A stretch of DNA of 64,000 nucleotides, taken from positions 8,712,957-8,776,956 of the forward strand of contig NC_058167.1 of the NCBI RefSeq assembly GCF_020080835.1, given 5' to 3'. This document shows positions 41,367 through 52,900 of this stretch, in pieces (the stretch's first letter is position 1; the number at the start of each line of letters is the position of its first letter). The stretch is from Cotesia glomerata (Eukaryota; Arthropoda; Insecta; Hymenoptera; Braconidae). The translations under genes and the position numbers were made by a program. The notes beneath the pieces are model-generated. The model worked only from the letters and a program-made list of their open reading frames with translations, did no database searches and was not told the DNA's origin.

Positions 41367-43212
41367 ATGTCAGCGAAAAGTTTTATAACAAAATTATCGG
41401 CCCTCGCCAGTGCGGGTATTGGCGGTTGGTACGCGGGTACATATTACGAACGTAATTATAAATATGTAAACAATGACAGTAGTAAAAAAAATTTAAAAAT
41501 TAAACAAATGCCAGGATTACCTTTTTTTGCTACTGTGTCAGCTGCTGTGCCGATGGTACCTAGTGATAATGACAGCTCCAAAGTGTCAACGTCACGCGTT
41601 TCACAGGTTATATTTATTTATTGATAATTTACTGACATTAATAATAATAAATAATGACATTAATGTTAACAGTCACTTGTTAATTTTTTTATTTTATTTA
41701 ACAAATAAATTTTTTGCAAAAAATTGCATTTATAATTTTTAAAAATTTTTGTGTCATTTTTTTTGCCATAATTTATTTGTTAAAAAATTTTAAAAATTAC
41801 TAAATATCTGTTAAATTTGTTTTCATTATTAATATTTTTTAGATTATGAAGTATGGATTTCCAAGTTTAGACAATATAAGATCATTTGATGATTTTGTGC
41901 TGGCATATGACAGAAGAAACCGTGTAGCTCACTGGGTGTTTGAACATTTGTCAAGAGATAATTTGAAAAGTGGTGATGATGTCAACCGAGCATCTTGTGA
42001 ATTTAAAGCTGATGAAAGTATTCATCCTTTTTTCAGGTAATTTAATATTTATGACATCTAATCATTTTTAGAATTTTTTAAACTAATAAATAATAGCAAG
42101 AAAAATTTCTTCTTTAGAAATTCTAAAAAATTATAAACTTAATTTTTTTTTATAATTTTCTGGACCCAGTTTATCAAAAAAAAAAAATAAAATTAAGTAT
42201 CTATTAATAAGTGTTATAATTAAGAGAAATTTGATACTTTTTAGAAAATAAATTATATAAAGTAAAAATTTATTTTTTGCTCGACGGGCAGAAAGCGTCA
42301 ACTTTCGGCCCGCTGCGCTAAGCGAAGTTGCCCCTTTCTGCCTTCGTCGAGCAAAAAAATAGTATACACTCCGCGGGAAGTAAATAAGAAAGCCTCAGAT
42401 CACATGTTTGTTGACCTCGGCTTCGCCTCGGCCAACAATTGCATGTGATCTGAGACATTTCTTACTTTACTTCCCTAGGTGAGTAATAATATACTATTAA
42501 AAATTTCATTTTTAGAAGCTCTAAAAAATTATAAATGCAATTATTTAAAATAATTTATTGTTAAAAGAAAAAAAAATTGTCATTGTTGATTATTTATATG
42601 AGTAATACAACAAACAAACGAGTGAATAATTGGCAAATAGTTTCAAATACAATTTATTAATAAGGAGAAAATATACGTGCTAACACTTTAATAGCTCAAC
42701 AAAGACTGACTCCTTACAAGTATGCAGTCATACAATAATCCTTATTGGTATTTTTATAAGTAACACATTAAATCGGATGACTATAGAAATGAATATAAGT
42801 ATGCATGTTTACTACAGTTGTTAAACTTTTAACAGTCATTAATATTTTTATAAATTAAAAAGAAAAATAGTATGATCAGCTTTAAAATTTTTTATTAGGT
42901 CAACTAATGCTGATTATAAAGGAAGTGGATACGATCGTGGACACTTGGCAGCTGCTGGAAATCACAAAAATTCACAAAAAAACATCCAGCAAACTTTCTT
43001 CCTGTCAAATATGGCCCCTCAAGTTGGACCTGGTTTCAATAGAAATTCATGGAATCGTTTGGAAAAATATGTTAGACAATTAACTAAGACTTACAGAGAC
43101 GTGTATGTCTGTACTGGACCTCTTTACTTGCCAAAGTAATTATAATTTTAAATTTGTCATTAATTATAAAGTAGTTTTTTGATTGATCAATTTTTGAATT
43201 TTCTGAATCAAC

Positions 43213-43251
<39 letters not shown>

Positions 43252-43529
43252 GGCGAGAAGGCGATGGAAAAAAATACATAAAGTATGAGGTAATAGGTAC
43301 TAATCACGTAGCAGTACCGACCCACTTTTTTAAAGTAATAGTCGGTGAAACTAATGATTCTAAATTAGAAATGGAAGTTTATGTTATGCCTAATACGGCA
43401 ATTGACGACGACACGCCGCTAAAAAACTTTCAAGTACCTCCTGAGAGTGTTGAGCGTGCCGCAGGACTTTTATTTTTCGACAGAGTTTCTCGGGATAGAT
43501 TGTCAAAAATCAACGGGAAAAAAATTTAA
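41367..43529 (+). CDS. EndoG: Endonuclease G, mitochondrial
   Basis: Mg-dependent DNA/RNA non-specific endonuclease of the beta-beta-alpha-metal type, stored in mitochondria. Exons 41367-41606, 41843-42036, 42899-43135 and 43253-43529 join in phase to 315 residues, near the usual ~300. The N-terminus (MSAKSFITKLSALASAGIGG) is a positively charged, then hydrophobic segment fitting a mitochondrial leader and membrane anchor. Catalytic motif DRGHLAAAGNH lies at residues 157-167, with H160 as general base and the downstream asparagine-rich segment (FFLSNMAPQ) as metal site; both look intact. Intron 2 contains a GC-rich double hairpin; intron 3 ends in an unusually long T tract. AATAAA at 43578. 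Confidence 0.96.
42268..42499. mobile_element. GC-rich double-hairpin element in EndoG intron 2
   Basis: Two adjacent inverted repeats. The first, about 42268-42352, pairs TTGCTCGACGGGCAGAAAG with CTTTCTGCCTTCGTCGAGCAA. The second, about 42359-42499, pairs CTCAGATCACATG with CATGTGATCTGAG and GGGAAGTAAATAAG with CTTACTTTACTTCCC, around CTCGGCTTCGCCTCGG. Base composition is quite unlike the intron. Confidence 0.7.
43213..43249. repeat. Long T tract at an EndoG acceptor
   Basis: About 35 thymines run directly into ACAG, the acceptor of the last EndoG exon, so the microsatellite acts as its polypyrimidine tract. Confidence 0.9.
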
Positions 43530-44280
43530 TGTGCAATTTTTTAATTTATAATTAAATTATAAAATAGTAAATTTGTAAATAAAAATATGTAAAATTATTT
43601 TTTTTTATATTTGGATTTTTATAATCAAATAATTTTAGTTGATACATTTAATACACTAATATATTGTAAAATAATGTACATATAGATATATTATATTAGT
43701 TAATAACTAGTCACTACATAGTTAAAATTTAATAAGTATTTTATCATTAATTAATTAATTAATTAATTATTTGTACATTTAACAATAGCCATTTATCCAC
43801 GCTGACTAAATTAAGTCTAAATTTAATAATTACTATACATATATTTTTTTTATATCCTTATACTCGTATACTTTATCAATTTTCTCAAGAATTAACTTAA
43901 AACACTCTACATCTTGGTTCAATATAAAAAAAAAAAATTTTTTTTCTATTGAATGACAAGATTTACATTTCAGTCTTTAATAATTATGTCTTTTTTGGGT
44001 GGGGAGCATCTCTATAGAGAATTTCTCTACATTTTATAATTCCTCAGGAGAAATCTTTATTTTAAAAAACTCAGTATAAAACTCTACAATGAAAACAAAT
44101 CAATTTAAAAAATCCTTTTTTTGAAAATCTCTCAGGAAACAATCGATTACTGTGGAACTTCTTTATATCGTAAAACTTTCAGGCGATACATCTCTTAGAA
44201 ACAAAAGCTCGATATTTTGCTAAATTCATGTTTATTCTTTTTTTATTAAAATAATAAAAAATATAAAGGTGTAATCTATA

Positions 44281-44500
44281 TCTATACTAATAAATGGAGA
44301 GCCGATTTTTTTGTCCGGTTATACACATTGAAAGTTACAATGAATATTAGCTAGAATAATTGCATAGATAAAAAGTGCATGCCAATTCGATGGAATTGGG
44401 AATCTGTGCAAGTCAAAACAATACACTAATTAAATTTCAAGTCTAAATTTAAAAATGAAATTCTATAAAGCGCCCAGCGGAGCGGGCGAGTAATAGCTAG
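44281..44500 (+). mobile_element. Short non-autonomous Helitron
   Basis: 220 bp. Begins TCTATACTAATAAATGGAGA after A44280, ends with hairpin CGCCC-agcggag-CGGGCG, eight bases, then CTAG before T44501. All four Helitron hallmarks are present. Confidence 0.85.
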
Positions 44501-44726
44501 TTATTAATAGTTATAACATCTATAAAATATTTTTTTAAATCTAGTTTTCATCGGACGATCACATTTTGAGGTCCTAAAAAACTTTATATTTATGATTATC
44601 TTTATTAAAAAGTTGATGTGACGTTTTCATTGTTGTCGCTTTTCGTTGCTAACTTAATAATTCAAGAATTATACATAGTAACTTTACAAGATTGTATAAT
44701 TGTGTATATTTATATCTTGTACAGAG

Positions 44727-44757
44727 CCTGAAGAAGCTGAGAAAATACAGCGAAACT
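44727..44757 (+). other. Hammerhead-like motif
   Basis: CTGAAGA, a four-base-pair stem GCTG/CAGC with an eight-base loop, then GAAAC: close to a hammerhead ribozyme core (CTGATGA-stem-GAAA) and to motifs seen in Penelope-like retroelements. The A for T change in CTGATGA would abolish or weaken cleavage. Confidence 0.35.
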
Positions 44758-45029
44758 TTGCGACCTAAGATGCAGCAGCATTCCGTTCATTGATCCATAT
44801 TCCCTCTGAAATCTTTACATCTTATGTTTATGTTGGATTTTAATAGTTATCATTATTCCACTGATTTCTTTTAAGAGAGTACTGAATAAAAATAGTAAAA
44901 ATATTGATTAATTAAATTGTCGATTATAAAAATTTTGACAGAAACGTGCAAAGCGCGCTTGATTTTCTAGTCTTTATTAAAAAGTTGATCTGACGTTTTC
45001 ATTATTGTCGCTTTTCGTTGCTATGGTGA

Positions 45030-45318
45030 CCACTTTGGTAATGGTTACTATAGCAGCGGTTACTATGACAATGGTTATCATAGCAACGGTTACTATTACG
45101 ACAGTTATCATAGTAACCGTTACTATGACCACAGTTATCATAGTAACCGTTGCTACGGTAACGATTACCATAGCAACTGTAACCATAGCAACGGTTACTA
45201 TGATAACATTTACCATAGCAACGGTTACTATGATAACATTTACCATAGCAACGGTTACTATGATAACATTTACCATAGCAACGGTTACTATGGCAACGGT
45301 TACCATGGCAACGGTTAA
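45030..45318. repeat. 15-bp minisatellite of X-box-like palindromes
   Basis: About 19 units of GTTACTATAGCAACG type. Most contain a GTTRCYATRGYAAC palindrome; the last two read GTTACTATGGCAAC and GTTACCATGGCAAC. Since 15 is divisible by three, long but meaningless frames stay open on both strands. Confidence 0.9.
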
Positions 45319-46078
45319 ATATTAATGAGTTAAATTTGTAAAAATGTTGATTAAGGAGGTATTGCCCCAAGAAAAAGACACCAATAGGTTAGGACTATTG
45401 GTTTCTTTCTCACGTACTAGTGCTGCCTCTCTTTACAGACTATCGCTCACTTACTTCCACTCAAGTAAAATATCGAAAGTCACTAACTTCAAACATTCTT
45501 TATAAAAAAATGAATACCGCTCGTTTGTGTTATTTTTGATAAAAAATACTTGTTATAACTTCAATTAAATATTCTTAGTTTTAAAAAAAAAATCCTAAGA
45601 AAAGTATGGTTGTTATTCAATAAAATGTTCACTCTAACTACGGTCAGGACAGGGAATACATGTTAAATGTACGATTTTTAATTGCTAATATTTTGAAAAT
45701 TAAGCCAGCAAGGACTATTAAAAAAAATTTATTCGTATAGAGGACACTTAAAAGTACGCGTATTCAAAAATTGAAGAATATTGTAAGAAAAGTGATTTTG
45801 GGCAATATCTCCTTAATGAAATTGTCGACGGAAGCGCGCATAATGCGTTCGATTTTCCCGTTTTAATAAAAAAAGAATATACATGAATTTAGCAAAATAT
45901 CGAGCTTTTGTTTCTGAGAGATTGTTTCTTGAGAGATTTTCAAAAGAAGGATTTTTTAAATTGATTTGTTTTCATTGTAGAGTTTTATACTGAGAGTTTT
46001 TTAAAATAAAAATTTCTCCTGAAGGATTATAAAATATAGAGAAATTCTTTATAGAGATTCTCCCCACCCTCTTTTTTA

Positions 46079-46902
46079 ATATAAATTTTTATTTTAATCG
46101 CTTAATTACTTTGGTCGCGATGGTATTACATAATTATTAACAATTTAATTAAATATTGATAGTAATAATTAGTTAATTAAATTAAATATAATATAAAAGG
46201 TTAATTACTGGTATAAATGAACAATTACCTAGTTAAGTATTTACAAAAATAACACATACTAAAATCCGTGCAATTAATTAAATAAATTTAAAATAAAATA
46301 CATTTTAAATATTTCGAATGAGTAATAAAAAAAAAATATTTACTACCACACAAGTCATGTCTCGTTACGCTTAATGATAATTGTCATTTAATTAATAATT
46401 AATAATTAATAATAATAATAATAATATTTATAAAATATGATAACTCGGATATTTAAAAATTCATTAGGCACTATATGGACGGGTCTTTTTTCGATGCCTT
46501 AATAACATTGATTTTATTTTTGTAAAATATGAGTAATATAGTAATAGTAATAGTAAATTTTTTAGTTTTACGTTTACTGTTAAGTACACTTAATAAATTG
46601 CTTTAAAAGCCCTGGATATTAAATACCCCGAGCGGTTTGCTTATTTAGAGAAAAAAAAAAAAATAAATTTTAAAATCGTTATATTGATTTAACCGCAGGC
46701 AATTATGTTCGAACGTAATTACCTCATTGTAGCGGGCGTAATTGCACAGCTCAGCGATTTACTTAATCTTCTGGTTTAAGGTCCGAGAATAATGCGGCGA
46801 GGACTAGAAATAGTAAATAATAATTATTATTTTTACCGTAATGGTCGATTAATTCTGAGAGATTTTCTGTTATTGGTTTTGATTAAAACGTCTTCTTGTT
46901 CT
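46079..46902. other. Intergenic region and crumbs 3' UTR
   Basis: AT-rich, without recognised repeats apart from simple AAT/TAA runs near 46400-46430. TTTATT motifs on the plus strand (for example near 46511) could be crumbs poly(A) signals. Confidence 0.5.
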
Positions 46903-49900
46903 TTAAATCAGTCGCTCTTCAGGAGGTGGTTTCATTACGTTGTCCATTTCCACCCTCGGGTTGCTGAATTCTTGCGCACTGGGGCTGTATGTCCCGCGGG
47001 TGGCACGTTTTTTACGCGCTGCTATTATAAATAGCGTTGCAGATACTGTTATCGCCGCGAGAATTACTGCCACAATGGGTCCGACGATTAAAGCTATGTC
47101 CTTTACTTGACTTCCCAGCAGATGTTCCGACTGAAAAATTTTTATTATTTTATTTTATTTTTCTTCTAATAGGTTATTACCTTTCAATTTCTATTAAAAA
47201 AAAATTATATTTTTTTTAAACAATAAATTATTTTTAAAAAAATATTAAAAAAAATTTGCAATTATAATTTTTTTTTTTAATTTTTACATATAGAATTATT
47301 TTATAAATTTTTTTTTTTATTGAATTATTTAATATCTTTTTAATTCAGTATCATAAAAAATTACACTGAAGTTCATAGACATAAAATTTTTTAATGAATT
47401 TATATTAATAAAATTATTATGAAAAAAATTTCACATGTAAAAATTAAAAAAAAAATTATTAATGGAAATTTTTAAAAGAATTTTCATTATTGTAATTTTA
47501 ATTTTTAATAAGATTTAAAAAAAATTCTATGTGTAAAAATAAAAAAAATTTTTTAGTGAAACTAATATTCAAAAGCATTTTCATTATTACTAGCAACCTT
47601 GCAGTCACTATGTGACTGCCGTGATTTGTGAAGTATAAATAAATGAAATTTTGCTTTATTAAATAATGCTTTTTGTTAAATTGCACTGTACTTTTTTCAT
47701 TATTAACGTTTTTAAAGATATAAGCTTATTCTGATGTTACACTCATCAAGAGCTCTCATTTGAGTACCCACATGCATTTTGATATATTTTTCATATATGC
47801 ATATATATATAATATATATAAATATATGAAAAATTTATGTAGGTATTCAAATGAAAGCTCTCGATGAGTGTAATGTCGGGGTGAGCTTATATCTTTAAAA
47901 ATGTCAACAGTTCACAAGATATTTGTTAAAATGCCCTATACTTTCTTAAATATTGACTTTTTTAAAGATATAAGCTCATCTCGATGTTACACTCATCAAG
48001 AGCTTTCATTTGAGTACCCACATGCATTTTGATATATTTTTCATATATACATATATGTAATATACATAAATATATGAAAAAATGATGTGGGTACTCAAAT
48101 GAAAGGTCTTGATGAGTGCAATATCAGGGTGAGCTTATATCTTTAAAAATGTCATTATTTGACAAGATAAAATCTCATTTCTTAATTATTGACATTTTTT
48201 TATATATAAACTCATTTCGATGTTACACTCATTGAGACCTTTCATCTAAGTACCCACATGGCATTTTTTATATATTTTATATTTATGATATTTGTGAAAA
48301 ATATAAATATATAAAATATATGAAAAGTTAATGGGGGTATTCAAATGAAAAGTCTCGATAAGTGTAATGTCGAGGCCGGCTTATATCTTTAAAAATATCA
48401 TTATTTGACAAGATACAATGTCATTTCTTAATTATTGACATTTTTTAAGATATAAACTTAAACTTACTAAAAAAATAAAAAAAATTTGTCAGTAAACTTA
48501 AGTATCATAAAATATCAATTACCTCCGAGCAATTTTGCCCCGTGAATCCAGAAGGACAAACACAAACATACCCATTGGTTTCAACATTGCACTCGCAAGT
48601 TCCTCCGTTCAAGCAAATGTCCTATAAAAAAAAACATAAAACATAAATAAAATAACCCATCACTAATAAATAAAAATAAATTACATACATCATGACAAGG
48701 ATTTTCCATCCCGCAATTGTACCCACAGTACCCAGGCTCGCATTCACAATGAAACGACCCAGGCAAGTTGATACATTTTCCGTTTCCGCAGTCATAATCC
48801 TCAAGCGCGCACTCATCAATATCTTCACTGCAATTGGGCCCAGTGTACCCTGTCTCCGTGCAATTGCAAGTATAATTATCAATACCATCCTCACAAGCTC
48901 CGTCATTTTTACAAGGAACATTGCCTTGCTCATCCTTGGCGCAGTCATCAATATTAATCTCGCAATATCTTCCCGTAAATCCGCTCAAGCAAGTACACTG
49001 TGGCGACTGATAAGAAAAGGAGTCGCACCGGCCGCCGTTCTGGCACCGCTGGTTCTTGACATTGCAGTAAGCGACGTTGCACCTGACACCCTCAAACCCT
49101 GGAAGACAACTGCAAGTGAAATTATCTCCAGTCTCATGATTAACGACGTCGCTGCAAGTGGACCCGTTCTCACACGGATGATCCTTGCAAGTAATCAGCC
49201 GGAATTGTTCGCAGAGTTCTCCAGTGAAGGAGTCTGGACACTCGCACTTGAAAGATCCAGGGAGATTGACGCACACTCCATCGTGCTGACAAGGACTCGT
49301 TGGCACACACTCGTTGACATCCTTGTCGCACTGCCAGCTCTGCCAGCCTCTAGTGCACTCGCAGGTGTAATTGGCGATCCCGTCAATGCAAGTCGAGTTG
49401 TTCTGACAATTATTGTTCTCGCACTCGTCGATGTCCACCGAGCAGTCCGCTTCAGTGTACCCCGACGGACAGTCGCACACGTAGCTGTTCAGCTCGTCGT
49501 GACAGTGACCATTATTCTTGCACTCGTGCTCGAAGCACAGCTGACATCCGATGCTGTGGCTGGTGTTTGACTGCAGCGCCAAGTACTCACTCGGAGTGAA
49601 ATTCGCGTTTCCGTAAACTTGCTCGAATGTAAAATAATGCAGGAGCATGCTTCCAATCCTGACCTCGCCTAAACAACCTTTGAAAGCTTCTCCAGACATC
49701 ATTTCATGCGGAGGAGTCGAAGTGGTTAGCTGGTGTTCCAGCAGCTCCACGCTGTTCCCGTTGATTCCTTTGTCGAACCCACTGGCGGTCCATAAACTAC
49801 TGGCTAGGCCGCCCAGGGTTATCGCTCCGGTGCTCAGCAGGTCGTACCACGCTAGCAGGTTGAACTTGGTGCTGGAATGCACTGTTGTTTCGTCTAGAGT

Positions 49901-52900
49901 GTTCTTGTACCCGCAGACTATCTGGTTGGTGGACAACTTGAGAATTATCGAGGTCCAGTTGCCGTCGGCCACGTCTTTGCCGAAAGATACAGTGTCTTGG
50001 TTAAGAACGTCCAATTTCCAGGCGACTGTTACGTTGTCTTTGTAGACAGAGACGGTGAAATGCTGGTCGGTTGAACCGTGAGGCGCCATGTGCATCAAAG
50101 TACCTCCGCTGTTGGACCTGGACAACGAAAATTAATTTAGGAGATATTTAATAATTTTTTTAACAAATAAATTATGGCTAAAAAAATTGATATGTAAAAA
50201 TTTAAAAAAATTAAAAATGCAATTTTTTTTTAAATAATTTTTTGAACAAATTTTTTTGTTAAAAAAAATTAAAAAATAGTTAAGTGACTGCTAACTTTAA
50301 TAAAATTTAATTTAGCAGATATTTAATAATTTTAATAATTTTTTTAACAAATAAATTTGTTCAAAAAATTATTAAAAAAAAAATTGATTTGTAAGAATTT
50401 TAAAAAATTAAAAATGCAATTTTTTAAAAATAATTTTTTGAACAAATTTTTTTGTTAAAAAAAATAGTCAATTGACTGCTAACTTGAATGAAAATTAGTT
50501 TAGCAGATATTTAATAATTTTTGTAAAAAATTAATTGTCAAAAAAAATTGATGTGTAGGAATTTTAACAAATTAAAAATGCAATTTTTTCAAAATAATTT
50601 TTTGTCAAAAAAAAAATTAAAAAATAGTCAAGTGACTGCTAACTTTATAAAAATTAATTTAGCAGATATTTAATAATTTTTGTAACAAATAAATTACAGT
50701 GCCCCCCTCTCTCCCCCCTTCCTAAGATATTTTAGCTCTGTCGCAATTTTTTCATTAGTTACTAACAAGAGAAAAAAAGATAACCTGTCATATATTACGG
50801 AGGGAGCACTGTATGTCAGAAAAAAATTGATATTGTAAGAATTTTAAAAAATTAAAAATGCAATTTTTTAAAAATATTTTTTCGTAACAAACTTGTTTGT
50901 TAAATAAAATTAAAAAATGGTCAAGTGACTGGTAACTTCAATGTCATACCTGTACATGATTTCTATGGAGTCAATTCCGAACTCCATAATATTCTTCTTC
51001 TTCAACTGGTTGTAAACATAAGTGAAAGAAGTGCTTGTCCCGTCAAAAGTAGCATTGGCGATGCACTCGTACCCTCCATCAAGGTTCTGGCACTTGGATC
51101 CCTGAGGACAATCTTGCAGCTGACAAAACTCCATTTCCTGACAAGTCTTTCCAGTGTACCCTCTCGGACACTGGCACCAGAAGTCGTTCCAAGTCACATG
51201 ACAAGTTCCATTATGATAACAAGGATTGCTCTTGCAAACCGGATCAGATATTTCACCAGGCAACACCTTTTCCTTATCCAGAGTAACATTTCCGAATTGA
51301 ATCGGCGGAGGAATATCCTTAGCTTTAAGCGGGAAGAACTCCACAACCATAGTCTCGGCTCCGTTTGATATTCTCACGTCCTGAATAATACCCTTGAAAT
51401 TCACCTTGTTGTTCGGCGGGACCTGGAGCTCCATCTGGCTCCTGTCGACCTGCCTAATATACCTCGAGACCTGGGGAAGCCCACCCAGGTACAGAACAGT
51501 AACATTGAGCTGTCCTGTAGCACTAATAGTCTTCCTGAAGTACTCGGTTCCGTTAATCTTAACCTGGACAAGAGTCAGGTTCCTGATCACCTGGATCAAG
51601 TGATTGTTGCCGTCATTGAGCTTGACTCCATCAACAGTGTAAGACTCAGTGCCGTTGAACTGCATGCGCACCAGTAGTTCTCCTCCTTCCAGCTGCGCTG
51701 CGATGTAGGTGTTCTCCAGGTACTTGGGATCAGAAGGACTCAACTCAGATCCTAGATAAAAAATATCACCCCGCTGCTCGCGAGTCCTGATGAACATCGA
51801 AATGTCAACAATGTACCTCATAGCTCGTCTTGCAGCGTCAGCGACTTTTACCGTCACGTATCCGTCTTTGATATTCTCGTACCCGAAAGTCGCAGCAGTC
51901 ATATTGTACTGGCAAGTGTGTCCAAGGTAAGGTCGCTCGCACTTACAAGAAAAGTCTTGCCAGCGATCAGTACAGTGTCCTCCAGCTTTACAAGGGTTCG
52001 GAAGACACTGCTCCTCGCGAGGACACCTAGGCTCAATGGACTCCATCAGCACACTATCAGAATTCATATCCGGGTAGATCCACTCTCCGTTAATAATCAC
52101 GTCTTCAGTGCACCCTATAAAGAACGGCGGGCCGTGAGTCAATTTCCGAAGATAGCTGATAGTTCCTCCGATGTAAGTCGTCGGGAAAGTCGTCGGAGAG
52201 GTCGTTGACCCTTCGTTCAAATTAATCGGATAGATAGTCTGCTCATCATTAGCAGACAGCACCAAATGCGTCGCGTTGATAGCTACAAAAACTCTCTGCC
52301 ACTTGGAATTATTAAGCCCGCTTCCTATAAAGACTCCCTCCCAGCGGTTCAAAATACTGGAGTGCAAATTAAGCTTGCCGTCAACCAGCTCCAGGATGTA
52401 GAAGGTAGTTCCTTTGCCCATAGCCAGCAGTCCGTTGGGAAGAGTCGTCCGGAATCTAAATTGGATATCATACCCTTCGTCACGACTCGTGTTAATCATC
52501 ACGTAAGAACTTCCGCTGAGCGACATAGTAGTCACATGGTCGCAAATGTCCCCGTGAAAACCGTAAGGACACGTGCAGTTGAACCGATGCTGGGTTTCGT
52601 TGAACAAATAAGGCCAGCAAGTTCCTCCGTTTTGGCAAGCTTTACCTTGACACCCGATCAGCGCCACTGAGCAGTTCTTCCCACCGTACTCCGGTTCGCA
52701 AGCGCAGTAATAATCAGCGACTGCATCGGAGCAGTTTCCACGTTGGCAAGGTTGGTAGCGCATGCATTCATCAATGTCATGCTCGCAGTGGTCGCCTTCG
52801 AATCCGTCATCGCACTCGCAAGTGTACCCGCCGATTCTGTCCTTGCACTTTCCGTAGATGCAAGGGTTGCTTTCGCACTCGTTGATGTTCTTCTCGCAGT

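Larger units (their letters stand above)
44599..45862 (+). mobile_element. Candidate tandem pair of Helitron-like copies
   Basis: The sequence TCTTTATTAAAAAGTTGAT, after an A, opens copy 1 (44599); AAGCGCGCTT then GATTTTCTAG closes it at 44970. Immediately the same opening sequence starts copy 2 at 44971, closed near 45861 by a mutated version (GCGCGCATAATGCG, GATTTTCCCG) before T. The first 50 bp and the last ~40 bp of the two copies match; the interiors differ. Confidence 0.5.
43989..46078. mobile_element. Foldback element with ~260 bp arms, centre filled by Helitrons
   Basis: The left arm 43989-44262 (GGGTGGGGAGCATCTCTATA, later AAAGCTCGATATTTTGCTAA) is complementary to the right arm ~45862-46078. 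Everything between looks like later insertion. Lies between the convergent 3' ends of EndoG and crumbs. Confidence 0.7.

Noticed and set aside
42268..42352. Recent bacterial or viral DNA in the EndoG intron
   Set aside because: Only its GC content suggested this; symmetrical hairpins without coding frames fit a mobile element better.
45030..45318. CRISPR array
   Set aside because: Repeat units are 15 bp without spacers, in a eukaryotic genome; it is a minisatellite.
44977..45370. Three overlapping open frames of 106-122 codons
   Set aside because: The 15-bp minisatellite unit is a multiple of three and lacks stops in these frames; composition (V/T/I only) is not protein-like.
48692..49570. 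292-codon open frame on the plus strand
   Set aside because: Antisense shadow of a cysteine-rich crumbs exon; no family resemblance.
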